Assembly: GCA_900768015.1 (NCBI GenBank)
Contig: CAAGBI010000077.1
Span: forward strand, 1-32,958
Direction: 5' to 3'
Source of the DNA: an uncultured Alistipes sp.
GTDB lineage: Bacteria; Bacteroidota; Bacteroidia; Bacteroidales; Rikenellaceae
Length of the DNA: 32,958 nt
The translations under genes and the position numbers were made by a program. The stretch's first letter is position 1; every line of letters begins with the position of its first letter. Below the pieces are notes generated by a model. It was given only the letters and a program-made list of their open reading frames with translations. It was not told where the DNA came from and did not search any database. Positions 7,363 to 15,596 of the stretch are shown here, piece after piece.

Positions 7363-7941
7363 CTACTTGAAGAATTTGTAGTGGAAGAGGAGCAAGTAGA
7401 CAACAGCAACAGAGATATAGGCGTCGGCGACATTGAATACCGCGCCGAAGAAGTAACCATCCTGACCCACCAAGAAGCTCAAGAACTGGGGGCAGCTCTC
7501 CCACTTGAACAAGGGGAGGTGTATCATGTCGATGACATCACCCATAAGGAAGCCAGCATCCTGACTATCAAGCGTCCAGCCGTAGAACATGCAGTCCACC
7601 ATGTTACCCACAGCACCCGCCAAGATAAGTACCGCACCGGCGAAGATACCCGCGGGTACATTTCCACGCTTTAGGAGTCTGTAGATGCCATAGATGATGG
7701 CGCCAATCATCACGAGGCGGAAGAGGCTCAACGCTATCTTACCCCACTCGCCACCGAGCTGCATGCCGTATGCGAAGCCTGGGTTCTCGACATAGCAGAG
7801 GTTGAACCACGAGAAGACGGGAGTTACATCGCCCACCTCCATATTTGCATGCACAAGCATCTTTACAACCTGGTCGATAACGACAAGGAGGATGGTTGCG
7901 AGTGCGATGATGTAGCCCTTATTTTTATTACTTAAGCTCAT
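7363..7941 (-). CDS. lspA: Lipoprotein signal peptidase (signal peptidase II)
   Basis: An inner-membrane aspartic protease that removes the signal peptide from prolipoproteins after lipidation. Four membrane segments are visible in 192 residues. The catalytic aspartates are Asp116 in GNMVD and Asp173 in FNVADA, and ENPGFAYG is the conserved loop. A Bacteroidota-type insertion (residues about 121-165) lies between the two aspartates. I chose the ATG at 7939-7941 (MSLSNKNKG); a longer frame to 8067 runs through the promoter and into the tRNA-Leu promoter region and has no family resemblance. Putative promoter TATATTTG (minus) at 8018-8025. The gene matters locally because three B12-operon products are lipoproteins. 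Confidence 0.94.
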   Translation of the reverse strand: MSLSNKNKGYIIALATILLVVIDQVVKMLVHANMEVGDVTPVFSWFNLCYVENPGFAYGMQLGGEWGKIALSLFRLVMIGAIIYGIYRLLKRGNVPAGIFAGAVLILAGAVGNMVDCMFYGWTLDSQDAGFLMGDVIDMIHLPLFKWESCPQFLSFLVGQDGYFFGAVFNVADAYISVAVVYLLLFHYKFFK

Positions 7942-8017
7942 GGTATTCAGTGTTATATGTTTTTTGTTTGTGGAGTGCGTGGAGTGTAAACGCCGCCACT
8001 CGTAAATAAATTTTGCA

Positions 8018-8025
8018 CAAATATA
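8018..8025 (-). promoter_or_regulatory. Putative lspA promoter -7 element
   Basis: The minus strand reads TATATTTG, matching the Bacteroidota -7 consensus TAnnTTTG, about 77 bases before the lspA ATG. It faces away from the tRNA-Leu promoter at 8047-8054, so the two units are divergent. Confidence 0.55.
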
Positions 8026-8046
8026 CAAAATTTCAAAAAAATATGC

Positions 8047-8054
8047 TACTTTTG
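8047..8054 (+). promoter_or_regulatory. Putative tRNA-Leu promoter -7 element
   Basis: TACTTTTG matches the TAnnTTTG consensus and ends 14 bases before the first base of the tRNA. Confidence 0.6.
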
Positions 8055-8068
8055 TCAACCGAAACATT

Positions 8069-8149
8069 GCCCAGGTGGCGAAATGGTAGACGCGCTCGTT
8101 TCAGGTGCGAGTGCTTAACGGCATGTAGGTTCGAGTCCTATCCTGGGCA
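8069..8149 (+). tRNA. tRNA-Leu (anticodon CAG)
   Basis: The acceptor stem GCCCAGG (8069-8075) pairs with CCTGGGC (8142-8148), and A8149 is the discriminator. The anticodon arm is CTCGT-TTCAGGT-GCGAG, giving anticodon CAG (reads CTG). A long variable arm (TGC TTAACG GCA) is typical of class II leucine tRNAs. The T arm is GTAGG-TTCGAGT-CCTAT. The genome does not encode the CCA end. An intrinsic terminator follows 11 bases later. Confidence 0.95.
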
Positions 8150-8188
8150 CAAAAACTTTAGAGCAGCTTTTTGGCTGCTCTTTTTTGT
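8145..8188 (+). repeat. Direct repeat: tRNA-Leu 3' end plus terminator, copy 1
   Basis: The block from the GGGCAC end of the tRNA through the T tract recurs at 8347-8389 with one A deleted. This copy includes the functional tRNA end. Confidence 0.85.
8161..8187 (+). terminator. Intrinsic terminator of tRNA-Leu (copy 1)
   Basis: GAGCAGC (8161-8167) pairs with GCTGCTC (8174-8180) across a 6-base loop and is followed by six T. Part of a 44-base block repeated at 8347-8389. Confidence 0.85.
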
Positions 8189-8205
8189 TCCCAGGATAGG
8201 ACTCT

Positions 8206-8317
8206 GCAGGGCATCGCCCTGCCCTGCGAGTCTTATATTTACATTCCACCCCAAACCCCTGCCTTTGAGAAAGGAGGGGCTTGTTGCAAGCGAGACGCTT
8301 GCTCGACCTACGGTCGA
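8206..8317. repeat. Cluster of four hairpins between two terminator copies
   Basis: Four inverted repeats follow one another: GCAGGGC-ATC-GCCCTGC (8206-8222), a 5+5 stem within 8256-8279 (CCCCT..CCTTT / AAAGG..GGGG), GCAAGCG-AGA-CGCTTGC (8286-8302) and TCGACC-TAC-GGTCGA (8303-8317). Three have perfect stems and 3-base loops. No gene is seen here; the short frames that cross it show no family resemblance. Confidence 0.6.
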
Positions 8318-8346
8318 CAACCGATAGCATCATCTGTTATTATTTT

Positions 8347-8389
8347 GGGCACAAAACTTTAGAGCAGCTTTTTGGCTGCTCTTTTTTGT
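8347..8389 (+). repeat. Direct repeat: tRNA-Leu 3' end plus terminator, copy 2
   Basis: A 43-base near-copy of 8145-8188. It contains only the last few bases of the tRNA acceptor (GGGCAC), so it is not a second tRNA. It includes a duplicate terminator hairpin GAGCAGC (8362-8368)/GCTGCTC (8375-8381) with a T6 tract. Confidence 0.85.
8362..8388. terminator. Terminator hairpin, copy 2, between tRNA-Leu and the B12 operon
   Basis: Same hairpin as the tRNA terminator, 64 bases beyond the end of the BtuB-type receptor gene. On the plus strand it has a T6 tract; on the minus strand the stem is followed by TAAAGTTTT, so it might also help end the B12 operon. Confidence 0.6.
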
Positions 8390-8451
8390 ATCCGGTATAG
8401 GCTCACACTAACTGTAGTAGCTCACCAAAAATGGCCGCAAGCGACCTCTTA

Positions 8452-10506
8452 TCACTTGAAATGGGGGGTGATGGAGAGGAATATCTCAAAGTTAATACCC
8501 GGCATGGGGCGTGAGAGTACGGAGAGATACTCCTCGTTAAAGAGGTTATTAACTGCACCCTTAATAGATAAATCCGCCCACTTAAATGTAAATCCTTTTT
8601 CAAGAGAGATGTTTGACATGAAGTATGGTGGGAGTTTGCCCGTAAGCGATATATCGTTGGACGACATGGTATATCGCTCGGAGTAGTAACACCACTTATA
8701 TAGAAAACTCCATGAGCGCCATGTGAGGCGGCCGGTTACGGTGGATGATAGCTCGGGGATATAGGGGAGCTGCTTGCCCACCGATTGGTCGGCGGGGGTG
8801 CGGGGCTCGCCCACATTTATTGAGGGTGTCCACGAGAATGTGCCATTCAGACCAAGCTGCCACTCCTTGGCGAGGGCTACATTGAGGTCGCCCTTGAGCT
8901 CTATGCCGTAGGCGTGTACATCCTTGATGTTCTCGGGCGAGAAGAAGCCCTTGGGCGTGGGTAGCCAGATAATCCAATCCTTGATGAAGGACTCAAACCA
9001 ACTTGCCGAGCCACTCAACGAGTATATACCATCCTTGCCCACGGCAAACGAGAGGCCTGTGTCGTATGTCCATCCCGACTCCTTGCGTAGGTCGGGGTTG
9101 CCGCCAGGAAGGAAGTAGAGGTCGTTGAGCGTGGGGAAGCGAAAATTGCGCGACACGGAGGCCTTGGCGATGATGTTACCCTTCTTGGATAGCACGCCAT
9201 CGACAAAGAGCGCGGGGATGATGGGTGTCCACTCGCGGCCGAACATCTCCTCGCGGATGACGAGCGAGAGGCCGAAGCGGTCTATGGGTCGCCACTTGGC
9301 AGAAATCGAGCCCGAGAGTTCGGGGCGGCCCTTGCGGTAGCCCACGATAGCCTTGTTGCCATCCTGGCGCACGATGTTCTTATCCTCGCTCTCCACGATA
9401 TGCTGGTGCAGCGAGAGGTTGGCCGTAAAGAGCCACTTGTTGCCGATGTAGTACTCGCCATCGACCTGACCATAGAGGGTGTTGATGCGGCTACGCGAGC
9501 GCGTCATGTGCGCCATGGTGCCATTACCCACATCGCGCTTATAGTCGTAGGCCATCCATGTGTAGATGTATCCCGCCTTTGCGCCGAGCTTCCAGTTGCT
9601 GCGCACATGGTCCCACGACATCACACCTCGGAATGTCTGCTCGCGCTGGCGGTTGTCGAAGTCGGTGGCGTCGCCATGGTCCACCGTGAGCATCGCAAGC
9701 TCGCGGTTAGAGTTTATGTACCAGGCATTTAGGCCGAAGCGGTCGCCCTTGCCTGTGTTGTAGTACACCTCCTGCAAGATATGCAAATCTTTGTACGAAC
9801 CACTGCGATTGCGCTCGATGGGATAGTACTGGTCTACGATGTTCATATCCTCATCGTAGATGTTTATCTTTTTGTCGTGGTTGCGGAATTTGTAGTCGTT
9901 GGGCGACGATGAGTAGACCGCGCGCGTTGAAACCTGCCAGTGGTCGTTGCCATAGGTCAGGCGCAGGAATTCATCGAAGGTCTTGAACGAGCCCACGCCC
10001 TGCACATACTGCAAGCCGAAGCCTTTGGCTTGTGCGGGCTTCGTAGATAGCTTCACCGCACCACCGAGGCCTCCTCCCGTCTCGTTTACCGAGGATGTGC
10101 CATGCAGTAGCGAGGCGTCGTCGATGAAGTATGATGGTATCATCGAGAAGTCGGTCATACCGAGCATGGGGTTGTTTATCTTCATGCCGTTCCACGACAC
10201 CTGCGTATGCGAGGGCGAGGTGCCACGAAAGGCCACGGTAGAGAGCGTGGCACGGCCGTAGCTCTTCACGAAGATTGCCGAGTTGAATGTGAGGACATCG
10301 GCCATCGAGAGCGATATGTTCTCCTTGAGCGCCAGCGTGTCGAACTTAGTCTGCTGCGTGCCTATCTCCTTTATGGGGCGGTTGCCATACACCGCAACCT
10401 CGGGGATATGAAGCCCCTTGCGCACCCAGTCTCTGTCATTATCGACCTGTGCAACAACGAGATAGGGCGTAATCAATATCGCGAGTATGAGTAGTAGTCT
10501 TCGCAT
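8452..10506 (-). CDS. btuB: BtuB-type TonB-dependent outer-membrane receptor (vitamin B12)
   Basis: A 684-residue TonB-dependent receptor with a signal peptide (MRRLLLILAILITPYLVVA, cut near residue 19), a short N-terminal segment, a plug domain (residues about 30-150, including SMADVLTFNSAIFVKSYG and GTSSVNETGGGLGGAVKL) and a 22-strand-type beta barrel ending FEIFLSITPHFK. No carboxypeptidase-like extension is present. Vitamin B12 as substrate follows from the context: last gene of an operon headed by a cobalamin riboswitch, directly after a BtuG-type gene. In Bacteroides BtuG acts as a surface lid on BtuB. I chose the ATG at 10504-10506, 10 bases after btuG; the longer frame to 10614 would overlap btuG. 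It receives energy from TonB, not encoded here. Confidence 0.88.
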   Translation of the reverse strand: MRRLLLILAILITPYLVVAQVDNDRDWVRKGLHIPEVAVYGNRPIKEIGTQQTKFDTLALKENISLSMADVLTFNSAIFVKSYGRATLSTVAFRGTSPSHTQVSWNGMKINNPMLGMTDFSMIPSYFIDDASLLHGTSSVNETGGGLGGAVKLSTKPAQAKGFGLQYVQGVGSFKTFDEFLRLTYGNDHWQVSTRAVYSSSPNDYKFRNHDKKINIYDEDMNIVDQYYPIERNRSGSYKDLHILQEVYYNTGKGDRFGLNAWYINSNRELAMLTVDHGDATDFDNRQREQTFRGVMSWDHVRSNWKLGAKAGYIYTWMAYDYKRDVGNGTMAHMTRSRSRINTLYGQVDGEYYIGNKWLFTANLSLHQHIVESEDKNIVRQDGNKAIVGYRKGRPELSGSISAKWRPIDRFGLSLVIREEMFGREWTPIIPALFVDGVLSKKGNIIAKASVSRNFRFPTLNDLYFLPGGNPDLRKESGWTYDTGLSFAVGKDGIYSLSGSASWFESFIKDWIIWLPTPKGFFSPENIKDVHAYGIELKGDLNVALAKEWQLGLNGTFSWTPSINVGEPRTPADQSVGKQLPYIPELSSTVTGRLTWRSWSFLYKWCYYSERYTMSSNDISLTGKLPPYFMSNISLEKGFTFKWADLSIKGAVNNLFNEEYLSVLSRPMPGINFEIFLSITPHFK

Positions 10507-10516
10507 AGTATCGGGG

Positions 10517-11587
10517 TTATTTCCAGCAGAATGCGCCGGGGATGATACCAACATAGAAGCTATCGAGAAGCTCCCTATCCTTCGAGTAGCGATAGACCAT
10601 GCCCTGCTGCACATAGTCTATGGCATCGGCAATGTAGACATCGCCCGTGCGGGGGCAAATCGTAAGGCCGTAGTATAGCGTACCGTTATATGGCAAGAAG
10701 GGGCGCACGGGGACGCGGTCTGCCGTAACATCCATCTCCCACACATCGTCATTGAGCCAATATATCTTGTCCTTCGTGCCGTTGAGCTGCACCTCCGAGG
10801 GCCAGTCTCCAAAGTCGAACTTGAACTGCTGCTCGATGGTGAAGCTATCGGCATCTATGCGATAGAGCGAGGGTGCCTCATGGCCATAGGGCGAGCCCTC
10901 GTAGCCACCATCGGTCACGGTCCAGAGTTTGTTGTTGCAGTCCATAACGAGCGATGTGGGTTGTATGCCCACGACAAGCTCGTCGACAACCGTATCTGTC
11001 TCTGTGTCAATCTTGATAATGCGGTTCTGATAGGACCAGCAGTTGACAAAGAGATACTTGCCATACTGCACCATCTGCTCCGTAGAACCCTGCTCCATGG
11101 TCATATTAGGTATCTCGATGTAGCCCGTAATCTCGTAGCGCTTGGGGTTGACGATAAAGATGCGGTTATCCCAAATCTGCGTGATATAGGCCTTGTCGTC
11201 CGAGAGGAAGTGTATGTAGCGTGGCGAAGTGAGGTTTGTGATGCGACCTATCTCCTTGAAGGTGTTGATGTCGATGGCAAAGACCACATGCGAGTTGTTG
11301 ACCACCACCCAGCCTATGCCGTCGCGAATAATCATCGATTGGCATACATCGCCCAGCTTCATAGCATTAGCACGATAGAAGACCTCGTTCTGCACCGTTT
11401 TTGTCTCGGGGTCGTAGTACGAGAGCGTGGCGTTGCCATACTGAAAGTTACCCTCGTTACAGATGAATAGTCCCTCGCCCGAAGCCGAGGTATCGAACTC
11501 CTCCTCGATGCCATACTCCCACTTCATGCACGATGTGGCAGCAAGGAGCAAAAGGACTAACACCAACCTAACATATCTCGTTTTCAT
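10517..11587 (-). CDS. btuG: BtuG-type surface lipoprotein, B12-capturing beta-propeller
   Basis: A 356-residue lipoprotein. The signal peptide ends in a lipobox-like ATSC with Cys20 as the lipidated residue, followed by acidic residues (YGIEEEFD) as in Bacteroidota surface-exported lipoproteins. The rest is a YncE/DUF5074-like seven-bladed beta-propeller with repeated strand-turn units such as GIQPTSLVMDCNNKLWTVTDGG and CPRTGDVYIADAIDYV. In Bacteroides thetaiotaomicron BtuG proteins bind cobalamin very tightly at the cell surface and pass it to BtuB. Its position, one base after the Ig-like lipoprotein gene and 10 bases before the BtuB gene under a cobalamin riboswitch, supports that role. 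Cobalamin contacts cannot be read by eye. Confidence 0.87.
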   Translation of the reverse strand: MKTRYVRLVLVLLLLAATSCMKWEYGIEEEFDTSASGEGLFICNEGNFQYGNATLSYYDPETKTVQNEVFYRANAMKLGDVCQSMIIRDGIGWVVVNNSHVVFAIDINTFKEIGRITNLTSPRYIHFLSDDKAYITQIWDNRIFIVNPKRYEITGYIEIPNMTMEQGSTEQMVQYGKYLFVNCWSYQNRIIKIDTETDTVVDELVVGIQPTSLVMDCNNKLWTVTDGGYEGSPYGHEAPSLYRIDADSFTIEQQFKFDFGDWPSEVQLNGTKDKIYWLNDDVWEMDVTADRVPVRPFLPYNGTLYYGLTICPRTGDVYIADAIDYVQQGMVYRYSKDRELLDSFYVGIIPGAFCWK

Positions 11588-11588
11588 G

Positions 11589-13331
11589 CTACTTCTTCAT
11601 GTTATAATCGTAGAAACCACACACCTCGGTAGAGAGTTCACCCAGCCAGCCGCTCTTGGCATTGACACCCACCTGCACCTTCACAAAGTCGATGTAGTCC
11701 AAGTGGATAGGCTCGCCAAAGCAATCTATGGCGTTCGAAATTTTGAAGTGGTTGGCATTGACCTCGCCCTCGGCATTATCCTCATCAGTGAGGCGGTCCA
11801 CAGGGCTAAAGTTATCGGCGTAGCCCCAGTCGTACTCGACATTAACCCAGTATGAGCCATTACCCGAAGCATCATAATTGCGAGGCTCAAGACATGTACC
11901 TGTGAGAGTATAACTATCCGCCTCAATCCAAAGTGGATAGTAGTAGTCCTGACGGTGGAACTGCGTGAGATAGTCCACCTCGCCATGGTTGCCGAGGTTA
12001 TCGGTCCACTGCACGGGCATACCCGCGCCACTTGGGCGATAGTATGTCACGGCGTAGTTCTGTATGGTTGTCTCTTTACCCGTCTCCGAGCCAGCCAACT
12101 CATACCATGTATCATCTGGCTCACCGTTGCCATTTTCATCCTGCATAACCCATACGATACCAGGCTCCGATGAGCCACTAAATGAGTTGCCAAGAATGCC
12201 GATGTCGTAGTCGCCAGAGTTGACAACGCTGTGGTCGAAGCCCACAACGATGTAGCCTCCGAAGCCTCCCAGCGACACCCAGTTCACCTCTCTTATGCGC
12301 TCCTCGGCATAGGCTATTGCCGTCTCAGGGGTTGTCTGCGTGCCGTCGAAGCCACCCGTTTTGAGTTCGTTGATAAACTGACCAGGGGCGGGAGTGTATT
12401 CGTACACCCTATTCCAATCCGCTTGGGATGAGGCATTTACCTCACGGCGATAAACACCCTCCTCGTAGGCCGTAACAACGAAGTTGCGGGTGATTGTAAC
12501 CTCGCCCGTGCCACGCTCCGCAGTCGCCGTTGCGGTGATACGATACTCGCCAGCGCTCTCTGCGACAAAGGTCAGGCTCGACTCCTCTGAAATAACCTCC
12601 TCGGCGCCCTCAACACTCCACGCATAGGCTACGCCCTCCACCTCACTTATAGCAGAGGGTGCAATGCGCAACTTTCTGCCCGCTACGGTGTGGTAGGCCT
12701 CGCGGTCGAACTCCCAAACGAAGGGCATATCCTCGGGATTTACCACCTCAATAGTCATAGTGTCGCTATGTGCGCCATCCTCGTTCGCGGCACTCGCCAC
12801 AACGGTATAAGTGCCCAACGCATCAGCCTCGAAGGTGTAGGCAAGCTCCTCGCTGACAACCTCATCGTTGATGCTCCACGCGAAGGTTGTGGGGAGAGAT
12901 GTCTTACGCACCGAGGCGTTAAGTTTCACCTCCGCACCCGCTGCAACGGTAATGTTATCACTGCCTGCGATGGTGACCATAGGTATCTCCAGCTCTACCA
13001 CATCGACACGAATCTCCTCGCTATCCGAGCCCGTATCAGCCGTCACGGTAAGCAGGATGTAGTACTCGCCAACTGCCTCGCGCATAAACGCAAGCGACGC
13101 ATCGTTGCCGATAAGGCGGCCATCCATCCTCCAGCTGTAGGTAGCGCCCTCGACATTATCATACGATGGGGCAATAATCACCTCGCGGCCCTGCTTCACG
13201 GTGTAGACGCCAGAGTCGCTATCGAGGTATATCTTTGGAGGCAAAGAGGCTGTAATCTCCTCGTCGATATTGCACGACGAGGCGACTACAACCATCACAC
13301 ATAAAAACAAAAAATCTAAAACTCTTCTCAT
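11589..13331 (-). CDS. Surface lipoprotein with Ig/PKD-like repeats, part of the B12 uptake operon
   Basis: A 580-residue lipoprotein. The signal peptide ends at VASSC with Cys20 lipidated and NIDEEI directly after it, an acidic export signal. Three PKD/Ig-like beta domains follow (about 35-110, 112-195 and 200-290), each with a YSW/FAWS/YAWS core and a GEY(R/Y)I or GTYTV strand. The C-terminal half (about 290-580) has no domain I can name with certainty; it contains GGFGGYIVVGFDHSVVNSGDYDIGILGNSF and PDDTWYELAGSE. Similar PKD-containing cell-surface proteins accompany btuG/btuB loci in Bacteroides as I recall. Role in cobalamin capture is inferred from the operon only. It ends one base before btuG and starts 6 bases after the DUF4465 gene. 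Confidence 0.8.
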   Translation of the reverse strand: MRRVLDFLFLCVMVVVASSCNIDEEITASLPPKIYLDSDSGVYTVKQGREVIIAPSYDNVEGATYSWRMDGRLIGNDASLAFMREAVGEYYILLTVTADTGSDSEEIRVDVVELEIPMVTIAGSDNITVAAGAEVKLNASVRKTSLPTTFAWSINDEVVSEELAYTFEADALGTYTVVASAANEDGAHSDTMTIEVVNPEDMPFVWEFDREAYHTVAGRKLRIAPSAISEVEGVAYAWSVEGAEEVISEESSLTFVAESAGEYRITATATAERGTGEVTITRNFVVTAYEEGVYRREVNASSQADWNRVYEYTPAPGQFINELKTGGFDGTQTTPETAIAYAEERIREVNWVSLGGFGGYIVVGFDHSVVNSGDYDIGILGNSFSGSSEPGIVWVMQDENGNGEPDDTWYELAGSETGKETTIQNYAVTYYRPSGAGMPVQWTDNLGNHGEVDYLTQFHRQDYYYPLWIEADSYTLTGTCLEPRNYDASGNGSYWVNVEYDWGYADNFSPVDRLTDEDNAEGEVNANHFKISNAIDCFGEPIHLDYIDFVKVQVGVNAKSGWLGELSTEVCGFYDYNMKK

Positions 13332-13337
13332 TATCTG

Positions 13338-15218
13338 TTATTTATCAAAGCGTACAGCTACATCATCGTAGGCGAAGTATCCCGGAATGGTGAAACCATA
13401 CTTTCCACCCATCTCCTCGGAATATGCGAAGTTGAAGCGTACTTTCGCCACCGCACCCAACGATGACAAATCCCACTTCTGCCAATCTACGACCACATCC
13501 TCGCCCTGCACCAGGTAGAACTCCACCTCGCTAACAGGCTCAGCATAGGCATCTGCAGCGACATCATCGAAGCCCTGCGCCACAATCTTCAGCCACGCAT
13601 CCTCGGTCAAGCCTGTCCAGTTGCCACCGAAGCTGTTGCCCGCCTCGCTCTTAACGCCCATATAGAGCTGATTGAGCGTATAGTTGGTGTTAGTGACATA
13701 CATATGGTCGATAACTCGCGCCTCACCATCTGCGAAGCATAGCTCAGGAAGATTCTCCACATACGAGAAGAAATCTTTGTAGCCGTAGTGTACCACGAAG
13801 TTGTCGCCCGAGTGTGGTGCTACGGGGACCATCATCTGGAGGTTGAACCAGCCGAGCATAGAGTCGTTGCCGGCATTCTCCGCGACATAGTCCTCACCAT
13901 AGTACTTCGCAATGTGCACATCACGGTCCTCATCGGTAAAGCCCTCGCCCCAGTAGTTCGAGATGGCGTGGCCACCACCCCAGAAGCAGTATGCGTAGTT
14001 GCCGGGGAAGATGTGCATAAGCTCCGTATTGGCCTCATCCCACCATGTGTACATTGCCGACATATAGTCGCCATATGTTAGCGGACCACCATACTGTGGG
14101 TCATCCACAAGGTCGCTCCATGTTGTAATTTCCACACCAGCGTAGTCCAACTCATATGGTTCAAAGCGTGCATCCTCATCCTCGAAGGTCAAGATGCGCA
14201 ACTCATAGGGGAGCTCCTCCTCGGCCTCAACGGCCACCACACGAAGCTTCACAATAAGGCTCCTACCCTCTTCCGATACTACGGTAATGGCAATCACGCC
14301 CTCCACATCGTAGTGGCACATATCCTGCGTAGGCGCTGTCACAGCAAGGATATTCTCGGCATAGGCAGCCCTCCATCCCTCGGGCGTATTAACCACATAA
14401 TCAGCGATATTGTCAGCATCAACCACAAACTCTGCGGTTGTGCCAAAGGCCACCTCTGCAACCTCGGGGACATCGACAATTATAAACTTGGGTGCGAGCT
14501 CATCGTAGCGTGCAAGGCGCAACTCTGTGCCATCGGCCAATGTGATAATCACATAGTCGGGATGCGAGGTGTCAACGGACTTAAATAACGAGTCGCCATC
14601 TGTGCCATTTGTGCCGTCAGTGCCATTCGAACCATTGGCACCATTTGCACCATCTTTACCCTCGGCTACGACACCTGTCGAAACCCATGTCATGCCGCCA
14701 TCGGTAGATATCTCCCACTCCTTCGTCGCATCGTTAATACGCACCTGTGGAGCTATAGCATCCTCGCCATCGATACCATTCTCGCCATTAGCACCATCCT
14801 CACCATCTATACCATTTGCTCTAACACGCTCACCATCAACCAATAGCCACTCGCCATCCATGGTCCAATAGTAGTTGCCATCAGCATCCTGCTTCACGGA
14901 GATAACGGGGGCATTTGCGCCATTCGCGCCATCCTTGCCATTCTTAATCTCGGCAGTGGTACCATCCGAGAATACAATAGTGTATCCCTCTGCGGTAGGA
15001 GTCACCGACACAACATAGAGGTTCTTCTGCAGAGCATTGACGATAGTCTGCAGAGCAGCGATATCCTCATTGGTCTTGATTACCGACTCTTCGAGCGTCT
15101 CAACTCGATCCTTCACATTCTCAATCTCGTTCCAGATTGCCTCATCGTCGTAGGAGCATCCTACCATTGCTGCGAGCATAGCCACTACGCCCACAGTCAA
15201 GCATAATAATCTTCTCAT
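13338..15218 (-). CDS. DUF4465 (BtuH-type) lipoprotein on a coiled-coil and collagen-like stalk
   Basis: A 626-residue lipoprotein, first gene of the B12 operon. The lipobox is MVGC with Cys21 lipidated and SYDDE after it. Residues about 25-66 form a predicted coiled coil (DUF4988-like N-terminus). Glycine-rich collagen-like Gly-x-y triplets occur at 93-103, 135-153 and 187-209, separated by small beta segments. The C-terminal domain (about 345-626) resembles DUF4465, with GGNWTGLTEDAWLKIVAQGF, VEFYLVQGEDVVVDWQKWDLSSLG and YFAYDDVAVRF. I recall DUF4465-type lipoproteins as cobalamin-binding BtuH proteins in Bacteroides; that assignment is from memory and needs checking, so no symbol is given. 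The stalk suggests the binding head is held well away from the membrane. Confidence 0.8.
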   Translation of the reverse strand: MRRLLCLTVGVVAMLAAMVGCSYDDEAIWNEIENVKDRVETLEESVIKTNEDIAALQTIVNALQKNLYVVSVTPTAEGYTIVFSDGTTAEIKNGKDGANGANAPVISVKQDADGNYYWTMDGEWLLVDGERVRANGIDGEDGANGENGIDGEDAIAPQVRINDATKEWEISTDGGMTWVSTGVVAEGKDGANGANGSNGTDGTNGTDGDSLFKSVDTSHPDYVIITLADGTELRLARYDELAPKFIIVDVPEVAEVAFGTTAEFVVDADNIADYVVNTPEGWRAAYAENILAVTAPTQDMCHYDVEGVIAITVVSEEGRSLIVKLRVVAVEAEEELPYELRILTFEDEDARFEPYELDYAGVEITTWSDLVDDPQYGGPLTYGDYMSAMYTWWDEANTELMHIFPGNYAYCFWGGGHAISNYWGEGFTDEDRDVHIAKYYGEDYVAENAGNDSMLGWFNLQMMVPVAPHSGDNFVVHYGYKDFFSYVENLPELCFADGEARVIDHMYVTNTNYTLNQLYMGVKSEAGNSFGGNWTGLTEDAWLKIVAQGFDDVAADAYAEPVSEVEFYLVQGEDVVVDWQKWDLSSLGAVAKVRFNFAYSEEMGGKYGFTIPGYFAYDDVAVRFDK

Positions 15219-15340
15219 AATGTTGTTGTTAAAAGGTCATTCTCCGTAAACTTTAACACTACGAGATGGCTTAATGTGGCGGTGGGGCTTGGGTGCTATT
15301 ATGGCTTAAGTGAGCATACACCAATATCGGACCTCTTGCC

Positions 15341-15348
15341 CAAAAGTA
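15341..15348 (-). promoter_or_regulatory. Possible internal promoter downstream of the riboswitch
   Basis: The minus strand reads TACTTTTG, matching TAnnTTTG, between the aptamer and the first gene of the B12 operon. If active it would give B12-independent basal transcription. It could equally be chance. Confidence 0.25.
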
Positions 15349-15416
15349 TGTAAACCTGAAAAACTCAAGTCGCAGACCAGCCCATTCGCCGCAGGCACAA
15401 TCTCGTAAAAAATTGC

Positions 15417-15596
15417 TTTGGCAGGTCTTCTGACTTGTTCTACTCTGCGATGCCTTCCCAAGGATAACATCCTCAGTGACAATATGATGTCGCAGAGTCT
15501 TATTAGAACTCACAGCAGCGGGAACTGTATGGGAATCTCACCCATTTCCCTTTTAATCTCCGTTGGGCAGCGTGCCCAAGAGAACCAATGCTGGTG
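15417..15596 (-). promoter_or_regulatory. Cobalamin riboswitch controlling the B12 uptake operon
   Basis: Read on the minus strand, the core elements are in order: GGGAAATGGGTGAGATTCCC (complement of 15531-15550), the B12-box-like CCGCTGCTGTGAG (15509-15521), a long peripheral hairpin with ACTCTGCGAC...GTCGCAGAGT-like arms, and the closing AAGTCAGAAGACCTGCC (near 15418-15435). The aptamer starts just after a minus-strand TATCTTTG promoter. About 200 bases separate it from the first ATG at 15218; that stretch must hold the expression platform, which I could not resolve. By family knowledge bound cobalamin represses the downstream uptake genes. Confidence 0.93.

Noticed and set aside
7942..8067. 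N-terminal extension of lspA
   Set aside because: The extra 42 residues would overlap the predicted lspA promoter and the divergent tRNA promoter region and do not resemble any LspA.
12690..13304. A 204-residue open frame on the plus strand
   Set aside because: It is a shadow of the Ig/PKD lipoprotein gene, without start signals or domain resemblance.
14569..14871. Repetitive sequence that could be mistaken for a CRISPR or tandem-repeat array
   Set aside because: The repeats are in-frame Gly-x-y codons of the collagen-like stalk, with no fixed repeat and spacer lengths.
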